Source: Nitrososphaeraceae archaeon
GTDB taxonomy: Archaea; Thermoproteota; Nitrososphaeria; Nitrososphaerales; Nitrososphaeraceae
Assembly: GCA_025449515.1 (NCBI GenBank)
Contig: JANWJI010000153.1
Span: 1-18,794, forward strand
Length of the DNA: 18,794 bases
Direction of reading: 5' to 3'
Part shown: positions 7,592 through 14,398 of the stretch, one piece after another
How positions within the stretch are numbered: the first letter of the stretch is position 1
Layout: the number at the start of each line of letters is the position of its first letter
Made by a program: the position numbers and the translations under genes
The notes under the pieces: model-generated
Database searches by the model: none
Seen by the model: the letters and a program-made list of their open reading frames with translations, nothing else
Told to the model about the DNA's origin: nothing

Positions 7592-7602
7592 TTATAAGTT
7601 CT
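7592..7602 (+). promoter_or_regulatory. TATA-like element of the beta-propeller gene
   Basis: GTTATAAG lies about 27 nt before the TTG at 7624, in a 219-nt gap after rnhA that otherwise holds only weak inverted repeats (TGGC-TTTTT-GCCA near 7494; ACACCG and CGGTGT near 7535 and 7575). Confidence 0.45.
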
Positions 7603-7623
7603 GAATTATCAGTTGTTGTTTAG

Positions 7624-9276
7624 TTGGTAAAGCCACGGATTGTGTCGAAGAGGCTTAAGTCGTTACTCATTATCGGATCAATTGGGGTATTAGTTCTTAT
7701 AGTTGCCTATGTATCCTTGCTAGGAAATAATAACGCCCCTACAACCATCTCAAGATATCCGTCAGCAAGTCTTGTAGCAAACTCTAAGCAAGATGCTATA
7801 AAGAAATACCAATTACAATTCTGTGGAACAGATTCTAAAACGAACGCTAACCAATATGTTCAAGAGTACAAACTTCCCCAAAACTGTGAAATGCCCTTGG
7901 CTGTATATGCCGAAGGTAATGGGAGCAATATCTGGTATATCTCTACAAAAAATGGGGCCCTTGGAGCGTTTGATTCTAAATCTGGCAACTTTGAAAAAGA
8001 AAAGCTAATTCCTGTATGGAAGTCTCGCTCGGAACCGATTGACTCTTCTCAAGTTTGGAATATGAAGAGCGACAAAAATGGAGATCTTTGGTTTACCGAT
8101 GAAAAACAAAATGCAATTTGGAGGTATTTTAAATCGTCTCAAAAGTTCGAGATGTATAAGGTCCCAGAAAATACTAGTTCTTTTGGTACTACATATCCAG
8201 TTTCAGTAGATTTCGATAACAACGGAAATGTTTATTTTGTCGGAATCCGTTCGCCTACTCTTTGGATTGGAAATCTGACAAAATTAAAAAATGGGACATC
8301 CGAAGGAATTTCCAAGATTTCGATCCCGGTTACTGGATTTAAAGGAATAGACCCTGATCTTGTCAGTACTGGCTCACTGGCTCTAGATAAAAAAAATGGC
8401 GTAATTTGGATTTCAATGCTTGCTTTCAATACAAAGGGACAAATTATAAGATATGATCCGAGAGATAAAACTTTTAAAACGTATGATATGCCCCCTGAGC
8501 TAAGTTCCCCAGTGGGCATTGCCATTGACAATGAAGGCAATCCATGGGTAACTGATCACGGTACTAGTTTGTTTTTTAAGTTGGACTCCGGTACCGGAAA
8601 TATTACGAAGTACTCGACTTCAAAGGCCTCTGCTAGAATATTTGGTTCTAACAGTAATGGTGTGCCTCAAGGCGCATATACTTTGCCTTATTGGATAAAG
8701 AGCGATGTTAATGGTACATTATGGTTCAATGAACATACAGGGAATAAAATTGCAAAGTTTGATCCTGCGACCCAAACCCTTACGGAATATTGGATACCCA
8801 CTCAAGATGCTCGATGGGGACAATGTATTGATCCGACAGTGCCGTGTGGAATTGCAAATGTCTTACAGTTTTCCGTTGGACAAGGCAACGATAAAGTTTG
8901 GTTTAGTGAGTGGTCCGAGAACAAAATAGGCGTGATAAACGCTTCCAAGCCTCCTTCAATATCCGTATCTGCATCCCCAGCTGAACTCACATTGCGGCGA
9001 GGACAGAGTACTGATATCAAAGTTCAGGTCAAAGCGGTATCAGATGCAGAGGTGAATATGTTATCTTCATCATCACTTACTCGAAATGGAGACCTTGGAA
9101 ATTCCACTGGGAGCTTTAGCCAAGATAAATTCAATCTCACCGCAGGTAATTCGAAAGAGGTCTCCTACATTTTTACTCCAGCGTCAAATCTGAAGCCAGG
9201 CCAGTATGTTCTAATGATAGGAGCTGATATGAGTCCATTAACTGTTCTGAAGGCAATAAGAATAAACATAATTTAA
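7624..9276 (+). CDS. Membrane-anchored beta-propeller protein (Vgb/streptogramin-lyase-like) with C-terminal Ig-like domain
   Basis: The 550-residue product has a basic N-terminus and one membrane segment (about residues 13-34), then a repetitive beta-propeller (about 80-445). The repeats share a pattern of G-x-LWF-x-(D/E) ... I..(Y/F)D....K.(E/K).Y..P, for example GDLWFTDEKQNAIWRY, GNPWVTDHG, GTLWFNEHTGNKIAKFDP and KVWFSEWSENKIGVI. This is the NHL/Vgb-type repeat. A C-terminal domain (about 450-550) beginning PSISVSASPAELTLRRGQS is Ig-like. The virginiamycin-lyase label is structural only; I see no basis for antibiotic lysis. Such anchored propellers in Nitrososphaerota are more likely extracytoplasmic binding or surface proteins. 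The TTG start is supported by TATA spacing. It is convergent with pgk. Confidence 0.75.
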   Translation: MVKPRIVSKRLKSLLIIGSIGVLVLIVAYVSLLGNNNAPTTISRYPSASLVANSKQDAIKKYQLQFCGTDSKTNANQYVQEYKLPQNCEMPLAVYAEGNGSNIWYISTKNGALGAFDSKSGNFEKEKLIPVWKSRSEPIDSSQVWNMKSDKNGDLWFTDEKQNAIWRYFKSSQKFEMYKVPENTSSFGTTYPVSVDFDNNGNVYFVGIRSPTLWIGNLTKLKNGTSEGISKISIPVTGFKGIDPDLVSTGSLALDKKNGVIWISMLAFNTKGQIIRYDPRDKTFKTYDMPPELSSPVGIAIDNEGNPWVTDHGTSLFFKLDSGTGNITKYSTSKASARIFGSNSNGVPQGAYTLPYWIKSDVNGTLWFNEHTGNKIAKFDPATQTLTEYWIPTQDARWGQCIDPTVPCGIANVLQFSVGQGNDKVWFSEWSENKIGVINASKPPSISVSASPAELTLRRGQSTDIKVQVKAVSDAEVNMLSSSSLTRNGDLGNSTGSFSQDKFNLTAGNSKEVSYIFTPASNLKPGQYVLMIGADMSPLTVLKAIRINII

Positions 9277-9297
9277 GAAGAATTCGAAATAATCGTA

Positions 9298-9325
9298 AAG
9301 AGTAAGTGACGCATTCGTGACTCTT
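9298..9325. terminator. Hairpin between convergent genes
   Basis: AAGAGT (9298-9303) is complementary to ACTCTT (9320-9325) across a 16-nt loop, in the 79-nt gap between the convergent propeller and pgk genes. It may mark a two-way transcription end, but the stem is short and no long T-run follows. Confidence 0.25.
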
Positions 9326-9355
9326 ATCTCCATTCACCTCAGATTTAGCACATAT

Positions 9356-10546
9356 TTACGTTCTATTTATGGCATTTAGTCCAGGCATCTCGTCGCCTGC
9401 CAGGAATCGAAGAGTTGCACCTCCTCCTGTTGATACATGACTAACCTCTCCCTCTGAGACACCTGATTTTTTCATGGCTTCAAGCGTATCTCCACCTCCT
9501 ATAAGAGTCTTAGATCCTCTCCAAAACGCAAGAGCAACACTTTTTGCCATGTTAATGGTGCCATTTGAAAATAATGCAATTTCAAATTGTCCCATAGGTC
9601 CGTTCCAAAAGACTGTGCCAGAGCCATCCCCACCGACCTCCATAGAATAGCGCTGGACCGTTTCATTCCCTATGTCAAAACCCGCAAATTCATCAGGAAT
9701 ATCCCTGGCTATACTTGCATAGCCTTCATTTGGAGAGGAAGCTACTATATGATCTGAAGGGAGGAGAATCTTATCTCCATACATTGACAATGCCTTCGTA
9801 ACCCACGATAAATGTTCTTCATCGATAGGAGAGATGCCAGTCTTCATCCCTTTTGCCTTAAGAAATGTGTATGCTACCGCCCCACCCAATAGCAGTTTTT
9901 CGGCCTTGGGAAGTAAATTCTCTAAGGCTCCAATCTTATCTTTAATTTTTACTCCGCCTACCATGATCTTCAGGGGTTTTATTGGGTTTTCTTTCATCAT
10001 CGACAAGTATTCAACTTCCCTGCTAAGGTTGAATCCTGCAAGTCTTGTATCGAATAACCTCGCTGCGCCGTATGTTGATGCGTGTTTCCTGTGAGAAGTA
10101 CTGAAGGCATCATTTACGTAAATATCGGCAAGAGATCCAAGTTGACGAGCAAATTCTGGGTCATTGGCCTCTTCTTCTTTATAGAATCGGAGGTTCTCTA
10201 GTAATAGAATGTCTCCATTCTCCAATCTATTAATCTTATCACTAACTTCATTACCAATACAGTTATTGACAAACCCCACCTTTGCTGTTCGTACGATAGA
10301 AGAAAGTCTTTTGGCGACTAACTCCAATGAGTAACCCGATTGCCATCCCCTAGGTCTACCAAGATGTGATGCCAGAATTATTTTTGCACCTCGTTTTGAC
10401 AGATATTCAATTGTCGGAAGACTCATACGAATTCGATAATCTTCGCCTATCGTACTGTCGGATATGCTGACGTTAAAGTCTACCCTGATCAAGACTGTTT
10501 TGCCAGAATACTTTGAATCTTCAATAGCAGAAATACTCCTTAGCAT
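9356..10546 (-). CDS. pgk: Phosphoglycerate kinase
   Basis: This 396-residue cytoplasmic enzyme interconverts 1,3-bisphosphoglycerate and 3-phosphoglycerate with ADP/ATP; in these autotrophs it serves mainly gluconeogenesis. Diagnostic segments are VLIRVDFNVSI near the N-terminus, ASHLGRPRG (substrate binding), LLLENLRF, the hinge-region ILLPSDHIVA, VFWNGPMGQFE, LIGGGDT and the terminal HVSTGGGATLRFLAG. Length and order are normal for the family. The ATG at 10546 is a good start because RVDFNV falls at residue 21, as expected. The gene stands apart, 366 nt downstream of the rpl10e stop on the same strand. Confidence 0.97.
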   Translation of the reverse strand: MLRSISAIEDSKYSGKTVLIRVDFNVSISDSTIGEDYRIRMSLPTIEYLSKRGAKIILASHLGRPRGWQSGYSLELVAKRLSSIVRTAKVGFVNNCIGNEVSDKINRLENGDILLLENLRFYKEEEANDPEFARQLGSLADIYVNDAFSTSHRKHASTYGAARLFDTRLAGFNLSREVEYLSMMKENPIKPLKIMVGGVKIKDKIGALENLLPKAEKLLLGGAVAYTFLKAKGMKTGISPIDEEHLSWVTKALSMYGDKILLPSDHIVASSPNEGYASIARDIPDEFAGFDIGNETVQRYSMEVGGDGSGTVFWNGPMGQFEIALFSNGTINMAKSVALAFWRGSKTLIGGGDTLEAMKKSGVSEGEVSHVSTGGGATLRFLAGDEMPGLNAINRT

Positions 10547-10912
10547 TACAATTTTCAGATGATCAGACGATGTATCGTATAGTAGAATAAATCTCTTCCT
10601 AATTGGACTACTTTCTATCCTGAGTGTAATTTAATAATAGCTGTAATTGCGGATGACCCGCGAAAAACCTGTTACTGCCAGAAATATCGATCATTCCTAG
10701 TATTTATATGGAATGAAGCAGGTGGGCTGAAAGCCCATTTTCTCATTGATATTCAGTTAAGGAACGCAGGCCGCGAAAATGCAGAGCCCATCCCAGGACA
10801 GTGGTTATGTAATGTCCAAAACAAAGAGCATGGATGCGCTTACAACGATCCTAAAAAATCAATAGGTGCAACAAAAGATAATACAATTTCAAATTGAAAA
10901 GTTCATAGATTG
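10547..10912. other. Long gap between rpl10e and pgk with an orphan TATA box and a hairpin
   Basis: This 366-nt stretch holds no convincing gene. A strong TATA box, TATTTATATGG (10701-10711), reads well on either strand. About 12 nt downstream on the plus strand is a compact hairpin, TGGGCT-GAA-AGCCCA (10723-10737). A 28-codon frame (10779-10865, plus strand) follows. One reading is a small RNA on the plus strand; another is an upstream pgk promoter on the minus strand with a leader of about 130 nt. The sequence does not decide between them. Confidence 0.35.
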
Positions 10913-11431
10913 CTATTCATCAGTAGTATTTTTTGGTTCTCGTAAAGGAACAACTTGTACGCGAGTAGGGCAACCTAACTTACTAGATGCAACCTTGAAA
11001 CCTTGCTTTGCGAGATCTAGATTACTGGCCTTTACACGAGCCTCAAATATGACCTGACCTGGATATACCCTAGATGCTAACCCCATTGCCTTTCCGAACG
11101 CTCTCCTCATTCCCTCTTGTAGTCTATCGGCGCCTGCCGTGGCAATCATCTTATTTTCTCTGAGAATAACATGCGGATACACTCTCAGCGTCGAAAAAAA
11201 GCTTGTATCACCAGCCTTTGCCATAGTCTTGTTGGCGGCTAATCTAGCAGCTTCTAGTGCATTATGCCTGATCTGCAATTTTTCAGTCACTAGAAGTTCA
11301 ACCTTAAAATCATATTCACCAGTCGCAAGGCCCGAAGAAAATCTAGCAATCTTTAACTGTGGTTTACCTCGAATGTATTCCCTCCTTACATAAGGCATCC
11401 CCCGTATTTCACGATAATTAACCCCTTTCAT
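10913..11431 (-). CDS. rpl10e: Ribosomal protein L10e (uL16)
   Basis: This 172-residue protein of the large subunit sits near the peptidyl-transferase centre and tRNA contact region. Recognisable segments are the N-terminal YREIRGMPYVRREYIRGKPQ, then RHNALEAARLAANK, FFSTLRVYPHVILRENK, DRLQEGMRRAFGKAMG and ARVYPGQVIFEARVK-like sequence near the C-terminus (here SRVYPGQVIFEARVK). This is the archaeal and eukaryotic L10e form of the uL16 family. The ATG at 11431 lies about 25 nt from a TATA element that also suits the divergent endonuclease gene. The last residues (KNTTDE) are a non-conserved tail. Confidence 0.96.
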   Translation of the reverse strand: MKGVNYREIRGMPYVRREYIRGKPQLKIARFSSGLATGEYDFKVELLVTEKLQIRHNALEAARLAANKTMAKAGDTSFFSTLRVYPHVILRENKMIATAGADRLQEGMRRAFGKAMGLASRVYPGQVIFEARVKASNLDLAKQGFKVASSKLGCPTRVQVVPLREPKNTTDE

Positions 11432-11450
11432 AAACTATCAGATTCTTGAA

Positions 11451-11460
11451 TACTTAAATG
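11451..11460. promoter_or_regulatory. Single TATA element shared by divergent rpl10e and endA
   Basis: TACTTAAATG, which reads CATTTAAGTA on the other strand, is the best TATA candidate in the 55-nt gap. Its centre is about 25 nt from the rpl10e ATG and about 31 nt from the endA ATG, so both transcripts would be nearly leaderless. Confidence 0.4.
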
Positions 11461-11486
11461 TGATTTGATGGCGTGATTTAATCGTT

Positions 11487-12143
11487 ATGGCCTTGACAAA
11501 TTCTTCATCATCTAAAAATTCTCAAACAGAACCTGATCTTTCTTATATTATCGAGGCATCGCTCCTAGGTAATCGAACGAGAATTGCTATCAAGGATACC
11601 AAGGACCAGGACCACCTGAGAAATAAAGGGTTTGGAGTAAAGGAAGGCTCTGAATACATACTAAGGCCATACGAGGCATTATATCTTGTTCACTCTGGAC
11701 GCATGAGTCTCAGTACAAGATCTGAGAAAAATATCAAATTTAATACCCTAATAGAAATTTTTTCAAAGCATGATAAGTTGATTTTAACACGTTTTTTGAT
11801 CTATCGAGATTTGAGAAGTAGGGGATATGTTGCTAAAGATGGATTCGGATTCGGCATAGATTTCAGATTGTATGAACGCGGTGAATTTGGCGTAAAACCG
11901 GCAAAATATGTCATATTCGCGGTGAGCGAGGGTGTGGATTTAGAGGTCGAGAGATTGGCTTTAATAATACAGCAAATTGAGAAGATGGGGAAAGAATCCA
12001 TACTTGCCGTAATTGAGCGACGAGGCGAGATTATTTATTATAAAGCAAACAGTACGCATTTTAAAAATAAAGAGACCAACAACTTTCCTACAGTTGCTGG
12101 ATCAGGAAAGCCCGGAGCTTTTTCTAACGAGCGATCCGAATAA
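11487..12143 (+). CDS. endA: tRNA-splicing endonuclease family protein, probably the structural subunit
   Basis: This 218-residue protein has a non-conserved first 20 residues, an N-terminal domain (about 20-95) and the tRNA-intron endonuclease catalytic domain (about 97-190) with FLIYRDLRSRGYVAKDGFG and IDFRLYERG. The family cuts at bulge-helix-bulge sites in precursor tRNA using a Tyr-His-Lys triad. Tyr (Y129) is present, and Lys (K169) sits 40 residues later, as expected, but the His position nine residues after Y129 is Pro138 (sequence KPAKY where HSxY is usual). The protein could therefore be the non-catalytic partner of an alpha2-beta2-type enzyme, with an active paralogue elsewhere. 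The C-terminal tail (190-218) is polar and low in conservation. It is divergent from rpl10e. Confidence 0.85.
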   Translation: MALTNSSSSKNSQTEPDLSYIIEASLLGNRTRIAIKDTKDQDHLRNKGFGVKEGSEYILRPYEALYLVHSGRMSLSTRSEKNIKFNTLIEIFSKHDKLILTRFLIYRDLRSRGYVAKDGFGFGIDFRLYERGEFGVKPAKYVIFAVSEGVDLEVERLALIIQQIEKMGKESILAVIERRGEIIYYKANSTHFKNKETNNFPTVAGSGKPGAFSNERSE

Positions 12144-12180
12144 TCAAAGCTAATATACTCAATAACTAATATGAAGCCAT

Positions 12181-12339
12181 GTGTCGCATAAGGTAATATA
12201 CTGTCGAGATTGTGGCCTAGTATTAGCCAAGTTTAACATGAAGTATTTTTCTGACAACACTATCTCAGAATTAGTAAGAGTACAGTATGGATTTCACATC
12301 AAGAGTGGACACTCTTTATCAACAAGGAGATCAGATTGA
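12181..12339 (+). CDS. Very small candidate zinc-finger protein (52 aa)
   Basis: A GTG-initiated frame encodes 52 residues starting MSHKVIYCRDCGLVLAKFN. It holds C8-x2-C11 and H39-x4-H44 (CRDCG, and GFHIKSGH), spaced like a single C2H2 zinc site with a 27-residue interval. A TATA-like GCTAATATAC (about 12147-12156) lies about 29 nt before the GTG, the spacing seen for leaderless genes in this window. No Shine-Dalgarno site is present or needed. The role is unknown; proteins of this type often bind nucleic acid or partner proteins. It is too short for the usual length cut-offs. The paired Cys and His, the promoter spacing and the absence of any competing frame argue that it is real. Confidence 0.6.
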   Translation: MSHKVIYCRDCGLVLAKFNMKYFSDNTISELVRVQYGFHIKSGHSLSTRRSD

Positions 12340-12701
12340 AGAAGATGCAGCTTGTCATTAGATGATTATAGGACATCCAGACAAACTGACAATTACATTT
12401 CAATCACATCTTTGAGCTTCCTCCTAAGCGAATGTATTATCAATATTCTTACGATTGGAGATATCATTATTCATGAATATTAACTAGAATCTTAAACCAT
12501 TCAAATATGATATATCTCGTAACTTTAGAATCTGAAGCAGCTAATGATCCTGCATGCTAATGCTCAACAAGACTTTTTACTCGGTATGCATTGAGGAACA
12601 TACAGGACAATGAAGAACGTGACAGTCCACCTAATATTCTGGTAAGTCCGGGATAGTATGAGGAAATTTACTGGATTTCTGAGTCTCGAAGAAATTAGAA
12701 T
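12340..12701. other. Gap with no recognised feature
   Basis: About 360 nt, AT-rich, between the small zinc-finger frame and the tRNA-Glu gene. All six frames are broken by frequent stops. I see no repeat, hairpin or promoter worth naming. Confidence 0.5.
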
Positions 12702-12777
12702 TGCTCCGGCCGGGATTTGAACCCGGGATCGTCGCCTTGAGAGGGCGAAATGCTTAACCGGACTACACCACCGGAGC
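12702..12777 (-). tRNA. tRNA-Glu (anticodon CTC)
   Basis: On the minus strand the gene begins GCTCCGGTGG and the acceptor GCTCCGG pairs fully with CCGGAGC at the 3' end, with discriminator A at 12702. The anticodon stem TCGCC/GGCGA encloses the loop CTCTCAA, giving anticodon CTC. The T arm reads TCCCGGGTTCAAATCCCGG. The CCA end is not encoded, and there is no intron. A TATA box (AATTTATATG, 12801-12810 on the minus strand) is about 25-30 nt upstream. Confidence 0.97.
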
Positions 12778-12800
12778 CTAAGGAATTGCGTTATTTTCTT

Positions 12801-12810
12801 CATATAAATT
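12801..12810 (-). promoter_or_regulatory. TATA box of tRNA-Glu
   Basis: The minus strand reads AATTTATATG here, 24-33 nt upstream of the first tRNA base. Confidence 0.6.
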
Positions 12811-13247
12811 TGTGTCTTAGGACTAGAATTGAACATTTTGCCTACAGCTAGCAAAGGGAATCCATTTAGCAGACTTTTACCTCAAACAGCAATGTCCTTA
12901 ATTACAACTAATGAATCTAAGCAAGGTCGTATTGGGTAGCGTGCTACAGGATTAGTAGTGGATTGAAAGTTCGAGATTATCTGATGATACTTTATCCTCT
13001 CTTTTCAATGGTTTAGTGAGCACCTAGATGAGATTATTTTTTTGTGTTACAAACAGAATATTAGGCTTCGCGAACATATACGAAGTCTTCAAAATACTAT
13101 ATTTGTTGTTCATTCAAGTAACTTTTGTTGATCATTCTAGTTACTGGACTATTCCAAAGTATCTAATGCAAATGTTCATAAGTTTTTTTCTAGCTGCGAG
13201 TCCAAATACTGGTCATGTGGCAATATCAAAGGGATGAAGATTATCTT
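12811..13247. other. Gap without a convincing gene
   Basis: About 440 nt. An open frame at 13028-13237 (plus) would encode a 69-residue Phe/Ile/Leu-rich peptide, but it has no ribosome site or well-placed TATA box and looks like AT-rich chance. No repeats or structured RNA stand out. Confidence 0.4.
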
Positions 13248-13484
13248 TCAAGCCATCAAGGCCGGTTGAATCGGCTCCATTTTCCTGGATCTCGACCTTA
13301 GTTTGGCCTTATATTTCAAATTTCGTGGTCTTGTTCTCAACCTATAACCACAACAGGGACACCACAGCCCTTCCCAATTGATAAATATTTCACAGATTTG
13401 GCAACGTTTTTGGCCGCTCGCGTAGCGACCAAATCCTATCGGCTTTTGAGCCTTATGACGCACACAAATGCCTTTACAAGTCAT
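13248..13484 (-). CDS. Small zinc-ribbon protein (78 aa), unknown function
   Basis: This 78-residue basic protein has two Cys clusters: C3-x3-C7-x2-H10, and C28-x2-C31 paired with C42-P-C44-C45-G. The second pair forms a zinc-ribbon layout around EIFINWEGLWCPCCG. The C-terminal third (about 47-72) is rich in Arg and Lys (LRTRPRN, RSRSRK), which suits binding to RNA or DNA. The overall sequence resembles a short zinc protein that is widespread in Nitrososphaerota, but I can give no function. The ATG at 13484 follows AGTATATAGA (about 13508-13517) by about 28 nt, so it is probably leaderless. Confidence 0.75.
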   Translation of the reverse strand: MTCKGICVRHKAQKPIGFGRYASGQKRCQICEIFINWEGLWCPCCGYRLRTRPRNLKYKAKLRSRSRKMEPIQPALMA

Positions 13485-13535
13485 TTTCCTAATCCTAGAT
13501 ACGTAATCTATATACTATTTAAAGATGTCCGGGAA

Positions 13536-13558
13536 AGTATTATGATTAACTGAATACT
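13536..13558. repeat. Short inverted repeat upstream of the zinc-ribbon gene
   Basis: AGTATT (13536-13541) is complementary to AATACT (13553-13558) with an 11-nt loop. It is close to the promoter of the gene ending at 13248 and could be an operator or chance. Confidence 0.2.
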
Positions 13559-13580
13559 ACTTTAGCAACTTAAAGTGAAG

Positions 13581-13589
13581 AAAAAAAAA
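13581..13589 (-). terminator. Oligo-T terminator after the 84-aa gene
   Basis: Nine A residues on the plus strand give a run of nine T on the minus strand, 20 nt after the stop codon at 13609. Archaeal RNA polymerase commonly stops at such runs. Confidence 0.55.
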
Positions 13590-13608
13590 GGTAGCACGCT
13601 TTGACCAG

Positions 13609-13863
13609 CTAGCTTACATTTATACTGTTGGCTTGAAACGCCTCGTTCATCGTCAAATATTCTTGAAGCTTTGTTTTGATGTCTTCAGGTTCAGTGTCAT
13701 CCATACCCGAAGACCCTGCCTTGAATGAGATCTTATTTCCGGACACATTTACATCCTCGACTTCCATATCCGCATAGACGTTAACCAATTCGTTGACCCA
13801 TTCCTGAGCTTCATTGGCAGCCACACCTGAAGTATCTATAGTTACATTTAGCATTTTGGTCAC
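13609..13863 (-). CDS. Small acidic protein (84 aa), unknown function
   Basis: This 84-residue acidic protein has no Cys, membrane segment or signal peptide. The predicted pattern is beta strand (MLNVTIDT), helix (ANEAQEWVNELVNVYAD), two strands (VEDVNVSGNKISFKAG), then helix (PEDIKTKLQEYLTM), a compact alpha/beta fold. I do not recognise a named family. The GTG at 13863 is chosen over the ATG at 13854 because AGGTGAT (13869-13875, minus strand) lies exactly 5 nt before it. The gene ends before an oligo-T run, so it is a single-gene transcript. Confidence 0.7.
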   Translation of the reverse strand: MTKMLNVTIDTSGVAANEAQEWVNELVNVYADMEVEDVNVSGNKISFKAGSSGMDDTEPEDIKTKLQEYLTMNEAFQANSINVS

Positions 13864-13868
13864 ACAAA

Positions 13869-13875
13869 ATCACCT
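13869..13875 (-). promoter_or_regulatory. Shine-Dalgarno site deciding the GTG start of the 84-aa gene
   Basis: The minus strand reads AGGTGAT, a long match to the 16S rRNA 3' end, 5 nt before the GTG at 13863 and 14 nt before the ATG at 13854. The spacing favours the GTG. Confidence 0.65.
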
Positions 13876-13990
13876 AAAACCAATTTACTGTAGGGATTAA
13901 TAAAGTTGATGTGTAATAGAATTGCGATCATGCATACCGATTTAAATGATTTCATTTGCCAATTTTTACAATAGGCAGGTTCAGGCCTCT

Positions 13991-14146
13991 TTAGTCAAAT
14001 CCCCAATGCTTTATCAGCTCTTTCTCAAACTTGGATGATTGATCTTCGTTTAGGGAATCTCCACAATTCTTGTGTGTAGGCACAACATTCATACCTGCAA
14101 GTTTAAATTCAACTTCATAAAAATGGACCTTTGGACACTTGCACAT
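13991..14146 (-). CDS. Very small candidate metal-binding protein (51 aa)
   Basis: A minus-strand frame with an ATG at 14146 encodes 51 residues beginning MCKCPKVHFYEVEFKLAG and ending FEKELIKHWGFD. It contains C2-x-C4, H8, and H25-x2-C28 (PTHKNCGD), a plausible set of ligands for one zinc ion. A TATA-like AAATAAG lies about 28-32 nt before the ATG, as in other leaderless genes of this window. No family is recognised. The mixed amino-acid composition, rather than a Lys/Ile/Phe bias, supports coding. It is shorter than usual annotation thresholds. Confidence 0.55.
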   Translation of the reverse strand: MCKCPKVHFYEVEFKLAGMNVVPTHKNCGDSLNEDQSSKFEKELIKHWGFD

Positions 14147-14302
14147 TTTTGAAATAATAATGTTTCTCTCACTTATTTGCGTATCTTATAATTCTGAAGT
14201 CATGTAAATCAGAGTACGATAGGCTTCAAATCTTAGACGCCTTGTTATTCGGATTTGTCAATTACGATAATAAATCAAACAAGTCCGTTTACAAACAAAA
14301 TG

Positions 14303-14318
14303 CCAAATATATAAAAGG
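14303..14318 (+). promoter_or_regulatory. Strong orphan TATA box
   Basis: CCAAATATATAAAAGG is the best TATA sequence in the window. About 27 nt downstream, at 14340, is an ATG opening a 36-codon frame (to 14450), which overlaps the 3' end of the convergent gene. No recognised gene uses this promoter. Confidence 0.45.
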
Positions 14319-14398
14319 TTTAAAAATGCCAACAAAATAATGACACCGCATTCATCGTTTCTGAATGGCCTGATCCACGCAGGATTTGAATCAAGATA

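Noticed and set aside
10585..10899. Plus-strand open frame of about 105 codons
   Set aside because: It has no ATG, GTG or TTG before the last part and no recognisable protein content, so it is likely chance. It is noted only as part of the odd gap.
12564..12854. 96-codon minus-strand frame
   Set aside because: It runs through the tRNA-Glu gene, so it is not coding.
13028..13237. 69-codon plus-strand frame, hydrophobic
   Set aside because: Composition reflects AT-rich DNA; it has no Shine-Dalgarno site and no TATA box at the right distance. A small membrane peptide cannot be fully excluded.
14371..14397. tRNA-like fragment (GATTCAAATCC on the minus strand) as a possible attachment site
   Set aside because: Only about 9 bases match a tRNA T loop, the flanking stem does not pair, and it does not match the 3' ends of the two tRNAs here.
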